Shown piece by piece: positions 44,563-54,960 of a DNA stretch of 64,000 bases. Position 1 is the first letter of the stretch. Each line of letters begins with the position of its first letter. The DNA comes from Kitasatospora sp. NBC_01287 (GTDB taxonomy: Bacteria; Actinomycetota; Actinomycetes; Streptomycetales; Streptomycetaceae). The notes beneath the pieces are model-generated. The model was not told the origin of the DNA, did not search any database, and saw nothing but the letters and a program-made list of their open reading frames with translations. The DNA is taken from positions 2,542,001 through 2,606,000 of the forward strand of contig NZ_JAPEPB010000001.1 in the NCBI RefSeq assembly GCF_026340565.1, written 5' to 3'. Made by a program: the position numbers and the translations under genes.

Positions 44563-45009
44563 GGGCGAAGCCTACGGCCGCCCCACGACAGCCCAGCCGG
44601 CCGACGATGCCTGCCCGCTTGTGGAAAGTGAATAGCGGTACAGGAGCGTACTGGTGAGGCCTGACTCGGCTGACGGGCATGCGTTCCGGGACGAGGAAAG
44701 GCGGACAGCCGATCCCTGACGCCGGGTCGGACGTTCTCCAGACCCGAAAGGGAGCTCGCTTCCCGCACTCGCTCGGCGCTTCGTGGCGCGGGCTCGCGGA
44801 ATCACCGCGAGAATTTGTCGGGGAAGGTGCTCATGCGGCTTTCCCCGCAGCTATTCTGACCGGGAGGGGACAGATGGGTCTTCGGCCGACTGGTCCCCTG
44901 GAGCAGCTCCTCACGACCCGCCCGGACAGCGCTGGTCCCCAGCTGGTCCCCAGCAAGATCGTTCAGAGGCGTTCGCAGGTGGCTCGTTTCACTGACGGGG
45001 CGTCATGCA
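44563..45009. other. Right end of element B, no gene
   Basis: About 450 bp without a supported gene between the unknown protein and the tRNA terminator. It carries the doubled 11-mer at 44933-44954, a candidate integrase arm site. Confidence 0.5.
44933..44954 (+). repeat. Candidate integrase arm site, right end of B
   Basis: Two exact tandem copies of TGGTCCCCAGC. The same motif occurs in the same orientation near the left end (14807-14827). A looser third copy starts at 44891. Confidence 0.42.
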
Positions 45010-45050
45010 AAAGGCCGCTGGCCTGGGCGTTAACCCGGCCAGCGGCCTTT
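45010..45050 (-). terminator. Terminator of tRNA-Pro
   Basis: Perfect 14-bp stem (45010-45023 with 45037-45050), 13-base loop. On the minus strand it ends CCTTTT, 10 bases after the tRNA 3' end. It lies inside element B, so the island supplies the terminator of the host tRNA. Confidence 0.85.
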
Positions 45051-45059
45051 CCGACTCAC

Positions 45060-45134
<75 letters not shown>

Positions 45135-45337
45135 TGGTCTCGCCGCCTCACCCGGGGGTTCGGCTTCTCGACCCTGTCCCCGGTGTCCCGGTGACGTGGA
45201 AAACAATACAGCACGGCGAGGGGTGCTCGCTGCCAGGTTCCGGCGCAGGTCACATGGTGGGTGGCGAGGCTTCTCGCGAGGCCTGGTGAGTGGGCGGGCG
45301 GGTGGGCGGGCGCCCGGGTGAGGGTGGGGTCAGGGGG

Positions 45338-46699
45338 TCACGGGCTCGGGTGGCGGGCGTCGTAGCGGAGGAAGGCGGGGCGGCGGGCAGCCAGCAGGAG
45401 GACGGCGGCGACGCAGGCGAGGCCGCCGGAGATCACCGAGACCATGGGGGTGGTGAAGGCGGCGACGGTGCCGGACTCGAAGTCGCCGAGGCGGGGGCCG
45501 CCGGCGACGACCACGATGAAGATGCCCTGCAGCCGGCCGCGCATCTCGTCGGGGGCGGCGACCTGCATCATCGTGTTTCGGAAGATCATGCTGACGGTGT
45601 CCGCGCAGCCGGCCACCGCGAGCAGGGCCAGGCCGAGCCAGAGGTGGCCCGAGGTGAGGCCGAAGGCGGCGATGGACAGGCCCCAGGCGATCACGGCGGC
45701 GAGGATGGCCGCGCCGTGGCGGTGCACCCGGGAGACCCAGCCGGAGAAGAGCGCGCCGGAGAGCGCGCCGACAGCGGGGGCGGCGACCAGGAGGCCGACA
45801 GTGCCGGCGTGGCCGCCGTAGAAGCCGACGGCGAGGGCCGGGAAGAGCGAGCGCGGCAGGCCGAAGATCATCGCGGCCAGGTCGGCCAGGAAGCTGGTCC
45901 GCAGGTTGGGCTGCTCGCGCAGGAAGCGCAGACCGTCCAGGACGGAGGCCCGTCGGCCGTCGCGGGCGCCGTCCGGGCGCATCGACGGCAGCCGCCACAT
46001 CGCGTAGAGCGTGGCGGCGAAGGCGACGGTGTCGACCAGGTAGGCGGACTGGCTGCCGTACGCGCCGATCAGCAGGCCGCCGAGCATCGGGCCGACCGTC
46101 ATGCCCAGGTTCATGCTGACGGTGTTGAGCGCGTTGGCGGCCGGCAGCTGCTCGGCGGGCAGCAGGCGCGGGATCATCGAGGACCGGGCCGGCGAGGAGA
46201 CGGCGAAGAAGGCGCCTTGGAGCGCCACCGCGATGTAGAGCAGTGCGACCTGGCGCAGGTCCAGCAGGGCCTGCGCGGCCAGCAGCGCGGAAACGAGGGC
46301 CAGGCCGGCCGAGCCGATCAGGCCGAGCTTGCGACGGTCCACGCTGTCCGCGACCGCCCCGCCGTAGAGGCCGAAGGCGACCAGCGGGACGAACGAGCAC
46401 AGGCCCACCGCCCCGGTCGCGAAGCTGGATCCGGTGAGGGCGTACACCTGCACGGAGACCGCGACGGCGGTCATCTGCTGGCCGATCGAGGAGACGGACT
46501 GGCCGAACCAGATCCGCCGGTAGTCGGCGCTGGCGCGCAGCGGGGTGAGGTCGGCGACCGCACCGCGGAGCAGCCGGCGCGCCCGGCCGACGGACGCGAC
46601 CCGCGCTCCGGGGACGGAGTCGGCTGCGGCTGCGGCTGCGGCTTCGCCGGCCGCACCAGCCGTGGGCGGGGAAGAAGAGGTGGGATGATTGGTCGACAC
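45338..46699 (-). CDS. MFS transporter
   Basis: A 453-aa major facilitator protein of the EntS/MFS_3 type with about 12 hydrophobic segments. Motif A-like GGAVADSVDRRKLGLIGSAG follows the second helix, and a related motif recurs after helix 8 (GWVSRVHRHGA). The first 55 residues are a Ser/Ala-rich cytoplasmic lead. GTG 46699 is the start. It likely exports a small molecule or siderophore. First gene of the conserved chromosomal part to the right of the tRNA; cargo unknown. Confidence 0.9.
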   Translation of the reverse strand: MSTNHPTSSSPPTAGAAGEAAAAAAADSVPGARVASVGRARRLLRGAVADLTPLRASADYRRIWFGQSVSSIGQQMTAVAVSVQVYALTGSSFATGAVGLCSFVPLVAFGLYGGAVADSVDRRKLGLIGSAGLALVSALLAAQALLDLRQVALLYIAVALQGAFFAVSSPARSSMIPRLLPAEQLPAANALNTVSMNLGMTVGPMLGGLLIGAYGSQSAYLVDTVAFAATLYAMWRLPSMRPDGARDGRRASVLDGLRFLREQPNLRTSFLADLAAMIFGLPRSLFPALAVGFYGGHAGTVGLLVAAPAVGALSGALFSGWVSRVHRHGAAILAAVIAWGLSIAAFGLTSGHLWLGLALLAVAGCADTVSMIFRNTMMQVAAPDEMRGRLQGIFIVVVAGGPRLGDFESGTVAAFTTPMVSVISGGLACVAAVLLLAARRPAFLRYDARHPSP

Positions 46700-46779
46700 A
46701 GCGACCTATCGTCACCCCTGCTCCCCCGCGACCGACCACCGGGGTCTTGATCAGCGGCTCGGGCCGCCCGCGGTGCCCG

Positions 46780-47580
46780 TCACCCCCGCAGGACCGCCTT
46801 CTCCCCGGCCCGGACCGCGATCGGCAGCCGGTTGCCGGGCGGCGGGAACGGGCAGATGAAGTGGTCCGCGAAGGCGCACGGCGGCAGGTAGGCGCGGTTC
46901 AGGTCCAGCACGGTGCGGCCCTCGGCGTCCGGCGGGGGCAGCGTGATGAAGCGGAAGCGGTAGGTGTCGTGCCCGCTGCTCGCGTCGGCGATCACGCCGC
47001 TCAGCCGGTCCCCGCCGGAGCTCACGGTCACCGTGTACTCCTCGCCGGCCAGCTGGAAGGCGACCTGCCCGGTGACTGCGAGCGGCCGTTCGCGACCGTC
47101 GGCGTTCGGGACCGTGACCGTGCGCTCCCCGGTCTCGTAGGGGGTGAAGACGGCCGGCACGGACCACTCCGGCGCGTAGGGGTAGGCGGCGATACCGGCG
47201 AAGCGCGCGCGACCCTCGGCGTCTGGGTCGAAGACGCGCAGCGCGAGCTCGCCCTCGCGCTCGATCGGGATCAGCAGCACCTCCCCGAACCGTGCCGTGC
47301 CGGGCTCGGCGTGCGTGTCGGGGTGCAGCAGCGCCTCGCCGTCGACCACCGCCTCCACCGCGCCCGCCCGCAGGCCCTCGGCGGCGGCCGCGACCACCCG
47401 GACGCCGGACCCGTCGGCCGCCGCGGACCAGCGGCCGGGAACGCCGGGTATCTCGACCGGCTCCGCGGGCTCGGGCTCCAGCCAGTGCGTGCCGATGAGC
47501 GCGAGCATGCCGTGCGGCGCGCTCACGGACGCCTTGCGGGCGTCGGTCCAGCGCTGCCACTCCTCGGCATCGGTCGTCAT
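46780..47580 (-). CDS. DUF1684 protein
   Basis: About 266 aa from ATG 47580 (GGGGAG upstream). Family-typical features: W-x-x-R region (EWQRWTDARKASV), LALIGTHWLE, and the C-terminal NRAYLPPCAFADHFICPFPPPGNRLPIAVRAGEK, the most conserved box of DUF1684. The family has no established activity; the fold is a beta-rich domain with a possible ligand site formed by that box. Intact and full length. Confidence 0.9.
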   Translation of the reverse strand: MTTDAEEWQRWTDARKASVSAPHGMLALIGTHWLEPEPAEPVEIPGVPGRWSAAADGSGVRVVAAAAEGLRAGAVEAVVDGEALLHPDTHAEPGTARFGEVLLIPIEREGELALRVFDPDAEGRARFAGIAAYPYAPEWSVPAVFTPYETGERTVTVPNADGRERPLAVTGQVAFQLAGEEYTVTVSSGGDRLSGVIADASSGHDTYRFRFITLPPPDAEGRTVLDLNRAYLPPCAFADHFICPFPPPGNRLPIAVRAGEKAVLRG

Positions 47581-47694
47581 GAGCAACTCCCCTTGTTGTT
47601 CTTCCTGTTGTTCAGTTGGCTGTTCAGTTGGCTGTTCACGCGGCAGCTCACCGACAGCTCACCCGCCGCCCGCTCGCCGCCCGCCGACGGTGCG

Positions 47695-48558
47695 TCAGCT
47701 CTCCCTCAACGGTCGGAAGAGCCCCTCCTGCACCACCGACACGACCAGTTGCCCGTTCCGGTCGAAGATCTGACCCCGGGCGAGGCCGCGGGCGCCGTGC
47801 GCGATCGGCGACTCCTGCTGGTAGAGCAGCCACTCGTCGGCGCGGAACGGGCGGTGGAACCACATCGCGTGGTCGAGCGAGGCCATGTCGAAGTTGCGCT
47901 GGCCCCAGAGCGGCTCGACAGGGGCGCGGACCGAGTCCAGCAGGGTCATGTCGCTGGCGTAGGTCAGGGCGCAGACGTGGATCAGCGGGTCGTCCGGCAG
48001 AGCGCCGTTGGTGCGCAGCCAGACGCCGCTGCGCGGCTGCACGCCGGCCAGCTCTTCCTGGGTCCAGCGCAGCCGCTCGACGTAGCGGATGTCGAACGGC
48101 TGGCGGCGGCTGATGAACGGCGGCAGCTCACCGAGCCGGGCGCCGACCTCGTCCAGCGCGCTGGGCAGCTCCTCGGGGCCGGGCACGTCGGGCATCGGCT
48201 CCTGGTGCTCGATCCCGCCGGGCTCGGCGACGTGGAAGTCGGCGGTCAGCGCGAAGATCGTGCGGCCGCCCTGGATGGCGAGGACCCGCCGGGTGGTGAA
48301 CGAGCGTCCGTCCCTGGTCCGCTCGACCTGGTAGACGATCGGGACGCCGGGAACGCCGGGGCGCAGGAAGTACGCGTGCAGCGAGTGCACGGGGCGGTCA
48401 TCGCCGGTCGTCCGGCCGGCCGCGACCAGGGCCTGGCCCGCCACCTGCCCGCCGAAGGTCCGCTGCAGCGACTCCTCGGGGCTGCGGCCGCGGAAGATGT
48501 TGAGCTCGATCTGCTCCAGATCCAGCAGGTCGACTAGCTGATCGACAGGCGTTCCCAT
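47695..48558 (-). CDS. tesB: Acyl-CoA thioesterase II (TesB)
   Basis: About 287 aa, double hot-dog fold. Start ATG 48558. TesB hallmarks: FGGQVAGQALVAA, HSLHAYFLRPG, LDHAMWFHRPFRADEWLLY, and the catalytic Asp-Thr/Gln region (CALTYASDMTLLDS). It hydrolyses medium/long acyl-CoA to the free acid and CoA in the cytoplasm. Full length, no disruption. Confidence 0.93.
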   Translation of the reverse strand: MGTPVDQLVDLLDLEQIELNIFRGRSPEESLQRTFGGQVAGQALVAAGRTTGDDRPVHSLHAYFLRPGVPGVPIVYQVERTRDGRSFTTRRVLAIQGGRTIFALTADFHVAEPGGIEHQEPMPDVPGPEELPSALDEVGARLGELPPFISRRQPFDIRYVERLRWTQEELAGVQPRSGVWLRTNGALPDDPLIHVCALTYASDMTLLDSVRAPVEPLWGQRNFDMASLDHAMWFHRPFRADEWLLYQQESPIAHGARGLARGQIFDRNGQLVVSVVQEGLFRPLRES

Positions 48559-48795
48559 GGTGTGCGTCCTCTCCAACGGGCACGCCGGAGGAGCCGGCGG
48601 CATACCGCTGCTGTCTAGCTGGAAGGCTGTCGGCCCCCGGGGAATTCCCGCAGGTCGGCGGCGCCGACGGTACCGGAAGGTCCGGCGGCCGACCGTGGCG
48701 GCCCACCAACGGCCCACCAACGGCCCCGCTTGTCCCTCACCTGGCCCCGCCCGCCCTCGCTCATCCCCGCGCCCCCACGCGAACCCGGCCCCTGC

Positions 48796-49632
48796 TCAGA
48801 CCAGCCCCGACTGCCGCACCGTGACGTTGAGCCGCCCGATCAGCGGCGGGCCTGGCTCGCCGAGCCGCAGCGCGGGGTCGGCGCTGCCGGGCACGGTGCG
48901 CGGCACCCCGTGGTAGGCGTAGCGCGCGGGGCCGCCGAAGACCAGCAGGTCACCGCTGCGCAGCTCGACGTCCGTCCACGGCCGGGTCCTGGTCTCGGCG
49001 TTGCCGAGCCGGAAGACGCAGGAGTCACCCAGCGAGAGCGAGACCACGGGGGCGTCGACCCGCTCCTCCAGGTCCTGGTGCGGGCCCATCCGGGCGCCGG
49101 CCGGGTAGTGGTTCAGCAGCGCGACGTCGGGCGCGTACCCGGGCGCCGCGGTGGCCGGACCGCCCCCGCCCCCGTCGCTGCTCCTGCCCCCGTACGCGTC
49201 ACCCATGTACGCGTCACCCGTGTCCGCACCGCCCCCGTACGCACCGCCCCCGTACGCCGCCGCGACGGCTCGCCGCGCGAGGGAGTCGAGCAGCGCGGGG
49301 AACGGCTTGACCGGGGCGCCGTCACCGTCGTGCACGTACCGGCTGTACGCGTACGGGAACCAGTGCCGGGCGCAGCCCTCGGCGGCCTTGCGCGCGGCGC
49401 CGCAGGTCGGGCAGCGGGCCACGACGCCCCAGTGCCAGCCGAGGCAGACCTGACGGACCGACATCTCAGCGCCACCGGGCAGCCGGACCGTCCGCAGCCC
49501 GGCGGGCGGACGGGCCCACTCCCGGCAGGCGGCGACCAGTTCACGCTGCTCGGCCGGGGCCAGCCAGTCGGGGAGCAGGACGGCGCCGGGCGCGAGGTCG
49601 GCCCGCTCCCGCCCGAACAGCTCGCCGCTCAC
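48796..49632 (-). CDS. AlkB-like 2-oxoglutarate/Fe(II) dioxygenase
   Basis: About 278 aa from GTG 49632, overlapping the ribokinase stop by 4 bp. Iron site: GPHQDLEE (H-x-D) and a later His in YAYHGVPR; 2-oxoglutarate Arg in RLNVTVRQSG, all as in AlkB. It repairs N-alkylated bases by oxidative demethylation. A Cys-rich piece (CPTCGAARKAAEGC) and a Gly/Tyr/Asp repeat region (YGGGAYGGGADTGD) of about 35 residues sit before the core. The latter is a low-complexity insert encoded by short tandem repeats. Confidence 0.88.
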   Translation of the reverse strand: MSGELFGRERADLAPGAVLLPDWLAPAEQRELVAACREWARPPAGLRTVRLPGGAEMSVRQVCLGWHWGVVARCPTCGAARKAAEGCARHWFPYAYSRYVHDGDGAPVKPFPALLDSLARRAVAAAYGGGAYGGGADTGDAYMGDAYGGRSSDGGGGGPATAAPGYAPDVALLNHYPAGARMGPHQDLEERVDAPVVSLSLGDSCVFRLGNAETRTRPWTDVELRSGDLLVFGGPARYAYHGVPRTVPGSADPALRLGEPGPPLIGRLNVTVRQSGLV

Positions 49633-50750
49633 CGCCCGCCCCGCTCCGGGGACGGCAGCTCCGGGGACGGCAGCTCCGGGGACGGCAGCGCCGGGGACGG
49701 CAGCGCCGGCGGCGTCCCGTCCCGCAACGGCCTCCCGTCCCGCGGCGGCAGCGCGGCCCGCATCCGCTCCCGGGTCGGCATCGCGGTGCGCGCGCCGGTG
49801 CGCTCGACGCTCAGTGCGGCGGCCCGGACCGCGAACCGCGCCGCCTCGATCAGGGACCGCCCCTCCGCCAGCGCGACCGCCAGCGCCCCGCAGAAGGTGT
49901 CCCCGGCACCGGTGGTGTCGACCGCGCGCACCACGGGGGCGGCGACCAGCTCGCTCACCTCGCCGTCGCGGACCAGCGCGCCCTCGGCACCGAGCGTGAC
50001 CACCACCCGCGCGCAGGGCAGGCCGGCGGCCAACCGCGCCACGTCGGCCGCGTCCCGCACCGCGCTGTCGGGGACGCCGCAGAGCCGGGCCAGCTCGGTC
50101 CGGTTGGGCACCAGCACATCGACCAGGGGCCAGAGCTCGTCCGGCAGACCCGAACCCCCGCGGCCCTCCCCGGCCCCCGCAGCGGTCCCCGCCCCGGCCC
50201 CCGCAGCGGTCCCCGCCCCAGCCCCAACCACGGGCTCCGGGGCCGGGGCCGGCGCCGGCGCCGGCGCCGGGTTGAGGACGAACCTGCCGCGGGCCGCCCG
50301 GGCGGCCGCGAGCACCGCCGGGAGCGGGATCTCCAGTTGCGCGACCACGACGGCCGCCGCCGCCAGCAGGTCCCGGGCCTCCTGGACAGCGGCGGCACCG
50401 AGTTCGGCGTTGGCCCCGGGCGAGACGACCACGCAGTTCTCCGCCCGCCGGTCGACCAGGACGACGGCCTGACCTGGCGGGCCCTCGAACGCGGCGAGGC
50501 GGCTGACGTCGACGCCTTCCGCGGCCAGCTCCCGGCGCAGCTCGGCGCTGTCCGCGTCCGTGCCGACGGCACCGACCAGGGCCACGGACCGGCCGAGCCG
50601 GGCCGCGGCGACGGCCTGGTTCGCGCCCTTGCCGCCGCCCAGGCGGATGATCGGACCGCCCCGCACCGTCTCCCCCGGCACGGGGAGCGAGGCGACCTCG
50701 ATCACCTGGTCGAGATTGACGCTGCCCACCACCACGATGTCCACGTCCAC
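49629..50750 (-). CDS. rbsK: Ribokinase-family (PfkB) sugar kinase
   Basis: About 373 aa from GTG 50750. PfkB signatures: GGGKGANQAVAAARLG near the N terminus and DTTGAGDTFCGALAVAL, holding the catalytic Asp, near residue 290. Ribokinase phosphorylates D-ribose at O5 with ATP. Two low-complexity inserts stand out: a PAPAPAP/GAGAGTAA stretch of about 40 residues before the nucleotide-binding half, and a C-terminal LPSPE-type repeat. Both are encoded by short tandem DNA repeats and the core motifs are intact. No other rbs genes are near. Confidence 0.86.
   Translation of the reverse strand: MDVDIVVVGSVNLDQVIEVASLPVPGETVRGGPIIRLGGGKGANQAVAAARLGRSVALVGAVGTDADSAELRRELAAEGVDVSRLAAFEGPPGQAVVLVDRRAENCVVVSPGANAELGAAAVQEARDLLAAAAVVVAQLEIPLPAVLAAARAARGRFVLNPAPAPAPAPAPEPVVGAGAGTAAGAGAGTAAGAGEGRGGSGLPDELWPLVDVLVPNRTELARLCGVPDSAVRDAADVARLAAGLPCARVVVTLGAEGALVRDGEVSELVAAPVVRAVDTTGAGDTFCGALAVALAEGRSLIEAARFAVRAAALSVERTGARTAMPTRERMRAALPPRDGRPLRDGTPPALPSPALPSPELPSPELPSPERGGR
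49643..49702 (-). repeat. 15-bp tandem repeat in the ribokinase 3' end
   Basis: Four consecutive 15-bp units, almost identical, plus part of a fifth, encode the repeated LPSPE/LPSPA at the C terminus of the kinase. The arrangement suits slippage-driven length variation. Confidence 0.85.
50171..50218 (-). repeat. 24-bp tandem repeat in the ribokinase gene
   Basis: Two exact 24-bp units encode a repeated 8-residue Gly/Ala/Thr segment in the middle insert of the kinase. Confidence 0.85.
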
Positions 50751-50844
50751 CCGACCAGCATTCCACCCTCGGCCCACGCCGAGGCCGCGACGTCCGTACC
50801 TGCCGCACCAAGGCCGCGCCATCCGGTACCGGACGCCCCCGGCC

Positions 50845-51237
50845 TCAGCGCCCCCGCGCTCCCCCCAGCAGCCCCAGCTCGTGCGCGCATTCGGACCAGG
50901 CCTGCCAGCCCTGCTCCCGCAGGATCTCCCGCGCCACGGTGATCTGCTGCCGCCGGCTCGCCAGGTCGGGGCGGCTCGCGTAACCGAGGCCGCCCGCCTC
51001 CTGCCAGGTCGGCGGCCAGATCTGCAGGCCGCCGTAGTAGCCGTTGCCGGTGTCGGCGCTCCAGTCGCTGTCGCTCTCGCAGTCGGCGATCTGGTCCCAG
51101 GTCGCGTCGGTGACCGGGGCCGGCCGTGGAGCGGGACCGGAAGTGGAGCCGGAGCCGGGGTCGGGGGCCGGGCCGCTCGCGAGCACGAAGGCGGCGCCGC
51201 AGAGCATTCCGACTATTCGGGGCTTGATACCACGCAT
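50845..51237 (-). CDS. Secreted resuscitation-promoting-factor (Rpf) domain protein
   Basis: A 130-aa protein with a signal peptide (VGMLCGAAFVLASG) and one Rpf/transglycosylase domain: TWDQIADCESDSDWSADTG, YYGGLQIWPPTW, and RRQQITVAREILREQG. The catalytic Glu is that of DCESD. It cleaves peptidoglycan glycan strands outside the cell, aiding germination and regrowth. Shorter than its neighbour and lacking LysM. A hairpin at 51351-51384 separates the two. Confidence 0.9.
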   Translation of the reverse strand: MRGIKPRIVGMLCGAAFVLASGPAPDPGSGSTSGPAPRPAPVTDATWDQIADCESDSDWSADTGNGYYGGLQIWPPTWQEAGGLGYASRPDLASRRQQITVAREILREQGWQAWSECAHELGLLGGARGR

Positions 51238-51350
51238 CCTCCGACTGTCGCCGAGCCGGTCACCGCCCCGCGACCGGTCCTCACCCGGGCTACGCCATCA
51301 GGGCACCCCGGCACCGCCCCCACCCCGCCCCAGCACCACGCCCCAACGCG

Positions 51351-51384
51351 ACCGACCGCCGTCCCCATGGGGACGGCGGTCGGT
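51351..51384. terminator. Hairpin between the two Rpf genes
   Basis: Perfect 16-bp stem (51351-51366 with 51369-51384) with a 2-base loop, about 120 bases after the stop of the LysM-Rpf gene on the minus strand. Confidence 0.7.
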
Positions 51385-51507
51385 GTCGTGTCGCACCCGC
51401 TCCGGGGCCGCTGACGCGGTGCGCCGAGCATCACGTCAAGCAGATCGCCGAACGGTGTGTCAAGCGGTGCGCCGAACGGTCCGTCAAACGGCTCACCGGA
51501 CGACGTG

Positions 51508-52922
<1,415 letters not shown>

Positions 52923-54008
52923 TTGCCGCGCATGCTCGATGTCAGCGACGAGGTCCGCGCCGAGATCGGCGACGACGAGGCCGACCGTCTGCTCGGTGGC
53001 GCTCACGCCCCCGAGACGTACGACTGCACCTCCTGCCGCACCCCGGGCGACTCACTGCGGGAGCCGACCAGCACCGTGCTCTTCGTCGGGGACGAGACGG
53101 CGGTGCTGGCCTTCGCCCACTCACGCTGCATCCCCTCCCAGGTCGTCACGGTCTCCGAGGAGCAACTGCTCGACGCGGTCCGCAGCATCAGCCAGGCCCA
53201 GGGCAGCGGGTTCCCCACCCAGGCCGGGCCCGCCGACGGCGGCTACCCGGGCTACCCGGGCCAGGCAGGCCTGCCCGGCCACCCGGAGCCGCTCGGGCAT
53301 CAGGAGCAGGCCGGCTACCCGGGATTCGCCGCGCACCCGGGGCAGCCCGGCCACCCTGGCCCGCCGGACCAGCGACTGGACGCCCTCGGCCTCCCGCTCG
53401 CCCCGGCCCTGGCCGGCGCCGGCGCCCCGGCGGGCCTCGCACCCGCACCCGCCACCGCACCCGCACCCACCCCTGCGGCCGTCTCACCCGCCCCGGCCCC
53501 GCGACCGGCCGAACCGGGCACGCGGGTGCCGGCCCCCGGCGAGCCGGCCGTACTCGGGGTCACCTGCGGCCTGGTGCTGTGCGGGGACACCGGGCACGCG
53601 GCCATCGTGGTCGAGCCGACCGGCCCGGTCGGCCGACCCGGCCAGGTGACGGGGACGGACGAGTTCCTCTCCCTGCTCGGCGCCCACGGCTTCTCCCTGA
53701 TCGGCGACGTGGACAAGCCGCCGGCCCGGCTGGCGGGCTGGTCGGTGCTGGTCGCGATGGGGAAGCTGCACTCGATCCTGCAGCCCTCGGCGGTCGGCAA
53801 CAGCGCCTGGTGGCAGGCGCACTCGCCGCTCGCGGTGACCGACGCGTGGCGGCTGGCGGCGGCCCGGCGCTCCGAGGTGATCATGTACGCCGCGCCGGCC
53901 GGCTCGATCGGCCGCCAGCCGCGTGAGGACCTGCTGCGCAACGCCCTGGACCGCGCGGCCGCCCAGGGGCTGCTGGTCGCCGCCGCCCTCCCGCTGGCCG
54001 GCACCTGA
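52923..54008 (+). CDS. Conserved Streptomyces-type protein of unknown function
   Basis: About 361 aa. Start TTG 52923 has GAGGAG five bases upstream; ATG 52932 is less well spaced. The N-terminal 90 residues (LDVSDEVRAEIGDDEADRLL, TYDCTSCRTPGD, VLAFAHSRC) include a C-x2-C pair. A Pro/Gly/Ala linker of 110 residues follows, then a second domain (LGVTCGLVLCGDTGHAAIVVE, DEFLSLLGAHGFSLI, WSVLVAMGKLHSIL, RREDLLRN-like end). I recall such two-part proteins as streptomycete unknowns. No catalytic motif seen. Confidence 0.75.
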   Translation: MPRMLDVSDEVRAEIGDDEADRLLGGAHAPETYDCTSCRTPGDSLREPTSTVLFVGDETAVLAFAHSRCIPSQVVTVSEEQLLDAVRSISQAQGSGFPTQAGPADGGYPGYPGQAGLPGHPEPLGHQEQAGYPGFAAHPGQPGHPGPPDQRLDALGLPLAPALAGAGAPAGLAPAPATAPAPTPAAVSPAPAPRPAEPGTRVPAPGEPAVLGVTCGLVLCGDTGHAAIVVEPTGPVGRPGQVTGTDEFLSLLGAHGFSLIGDVDKPPARLAGWSVLVAMGKLHSILQPSAVGNSAWWQAHSPLAVTDAWRLAAARRSEVIMYAAPAGSIGRQPREDLLRNALDRAAAQGLLVAAALPLAGT

Positions 54009-54235
54009 GCGACCCGCCCACCCCGGCAACCCGCCCACCCCGGCGACCCTCCCGAGGCGGTGGGCGCGCGGCCCCACCCGTGCGCCCACCGCCGCCTGGC
54101 CGGCCCGCCCCCCGCGCCGCCCCCGCCACCGGCGACCCGCATCCCCTGCGGGCCTGGCTCGTTGGGCCCTACGTGTACAGCTACGACGTGACCTCAGCCT
54201 TCCGCCAGACCACCGCAACCCGAGGGATCCCGGCG

Positions 54236-54778
54236 ATGAGGCCGTCGTACGACGGGGAGCATCCGGTCGCCCCCACCCCCACGCCGATCTACGACGAGCT
54301 GTACTCGGAGTACCGCAGGCTCTTCCGTGCCCTGCCCGGCGACCGGGCGGGCGAGGAGGACCTGCGGTTCACCGGCTTCGCCGTGCGCGAGCGGCCGTAC
54401 GGGGGCTCGGGCGGCGACTACCGCGAGCCGTACGGCGCGCTCCCCCAGCACCAGTCCTTCCTCACCTACCCGGGGCAGCTGCCGGGGGTGCCGCAGTTCG
54501 TGCCCGCTCAGCAACAGGCAGCCCAAGGTCAGGCGGCGCAGGCACAGGCACAGGCGCATGCGGCCCATGGTCAGGCGGCACAGCACCCGTTCCAGTCCGC
54601 CGGATACCACCAGCAGCAACCGCAGCAGCAGCCGACCAACGGGCAGGGGTGGGTGGCCGCCGGCTACCTCGCCCCGGTCACCCTCCCGGCACCGGCGGCT
54701 CCTGCCCCCGGGGTGCCGGCCGCCGCCCCGGGCCGCCACCGCGGCAACCTGCTCTCGCTGCCCCCGGGCCGCGGCTGA
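54236..54778 (+). CDS. Small Streptomyces-type protein with Gln-rich C terminus
   Basis: About 180 aa from ATG 54236. The conserved start is MRPSYDGEHPVAPTPTPIYD, ELYSEYRRLFRALPGDR and EDLRFTGFAVRERPYG; the rest is low complexity, rich in Gln, Ala and Pro, ending HRGNLLSLPPGRG. I know such N termini from streptomycete unknowns but cannot name a function. A 21-bp hairpin follows at 54845-54889, convergent with der. Confidence 0.7.
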   Translation: MRPSYDGEHPVAPTPTPIYDELYSEYRRLFRALPGDRAGEEDLRFTGFAVRERPYGGSGGDYREPYGALPQHQSFLTYPGQLPGVPQFVPAQQQAAQGQAAQAQAQAHAAHGQAAQHPFQSAGYHQQQPQQQPTNGQGWVAAGYLAPVTLPAPAAPAPGVPAAAPGRHRGNLLSLPPGRG

Positions 54779-54844
54779 CCCGCCCGGCGCCCGCGGCCCC
54801 GCGCACTCCCCCGCGCGCCGGCGCCCGCGCCCCGCACCCCCGAA

Positions 54845-54889
54845 AAGCAGAGCGGTCCGGTGGCTCCCAGCCACCGGACCGCTCTGCTT
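54845..54889. terminator. Bidirectional terminator between convergent genes
   Basis: A perfect 21-bp stem (54845-54865 with 54869-54889), 3-base loop, in the gap between the Gln-rich protein gene (plus) and der (minus). Arms begin AAGCAGAGCGG, so each strand ends in a short T-containing tail. Confidence 0.85.
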
Positions 54890-54960
54890 CACTGCTCTGC
54901 TTCACTTCACCTGCTGCAGCGCTCCGCCGCGCTCGCGCGCCGACGGCCGCTCCCCGCGGA

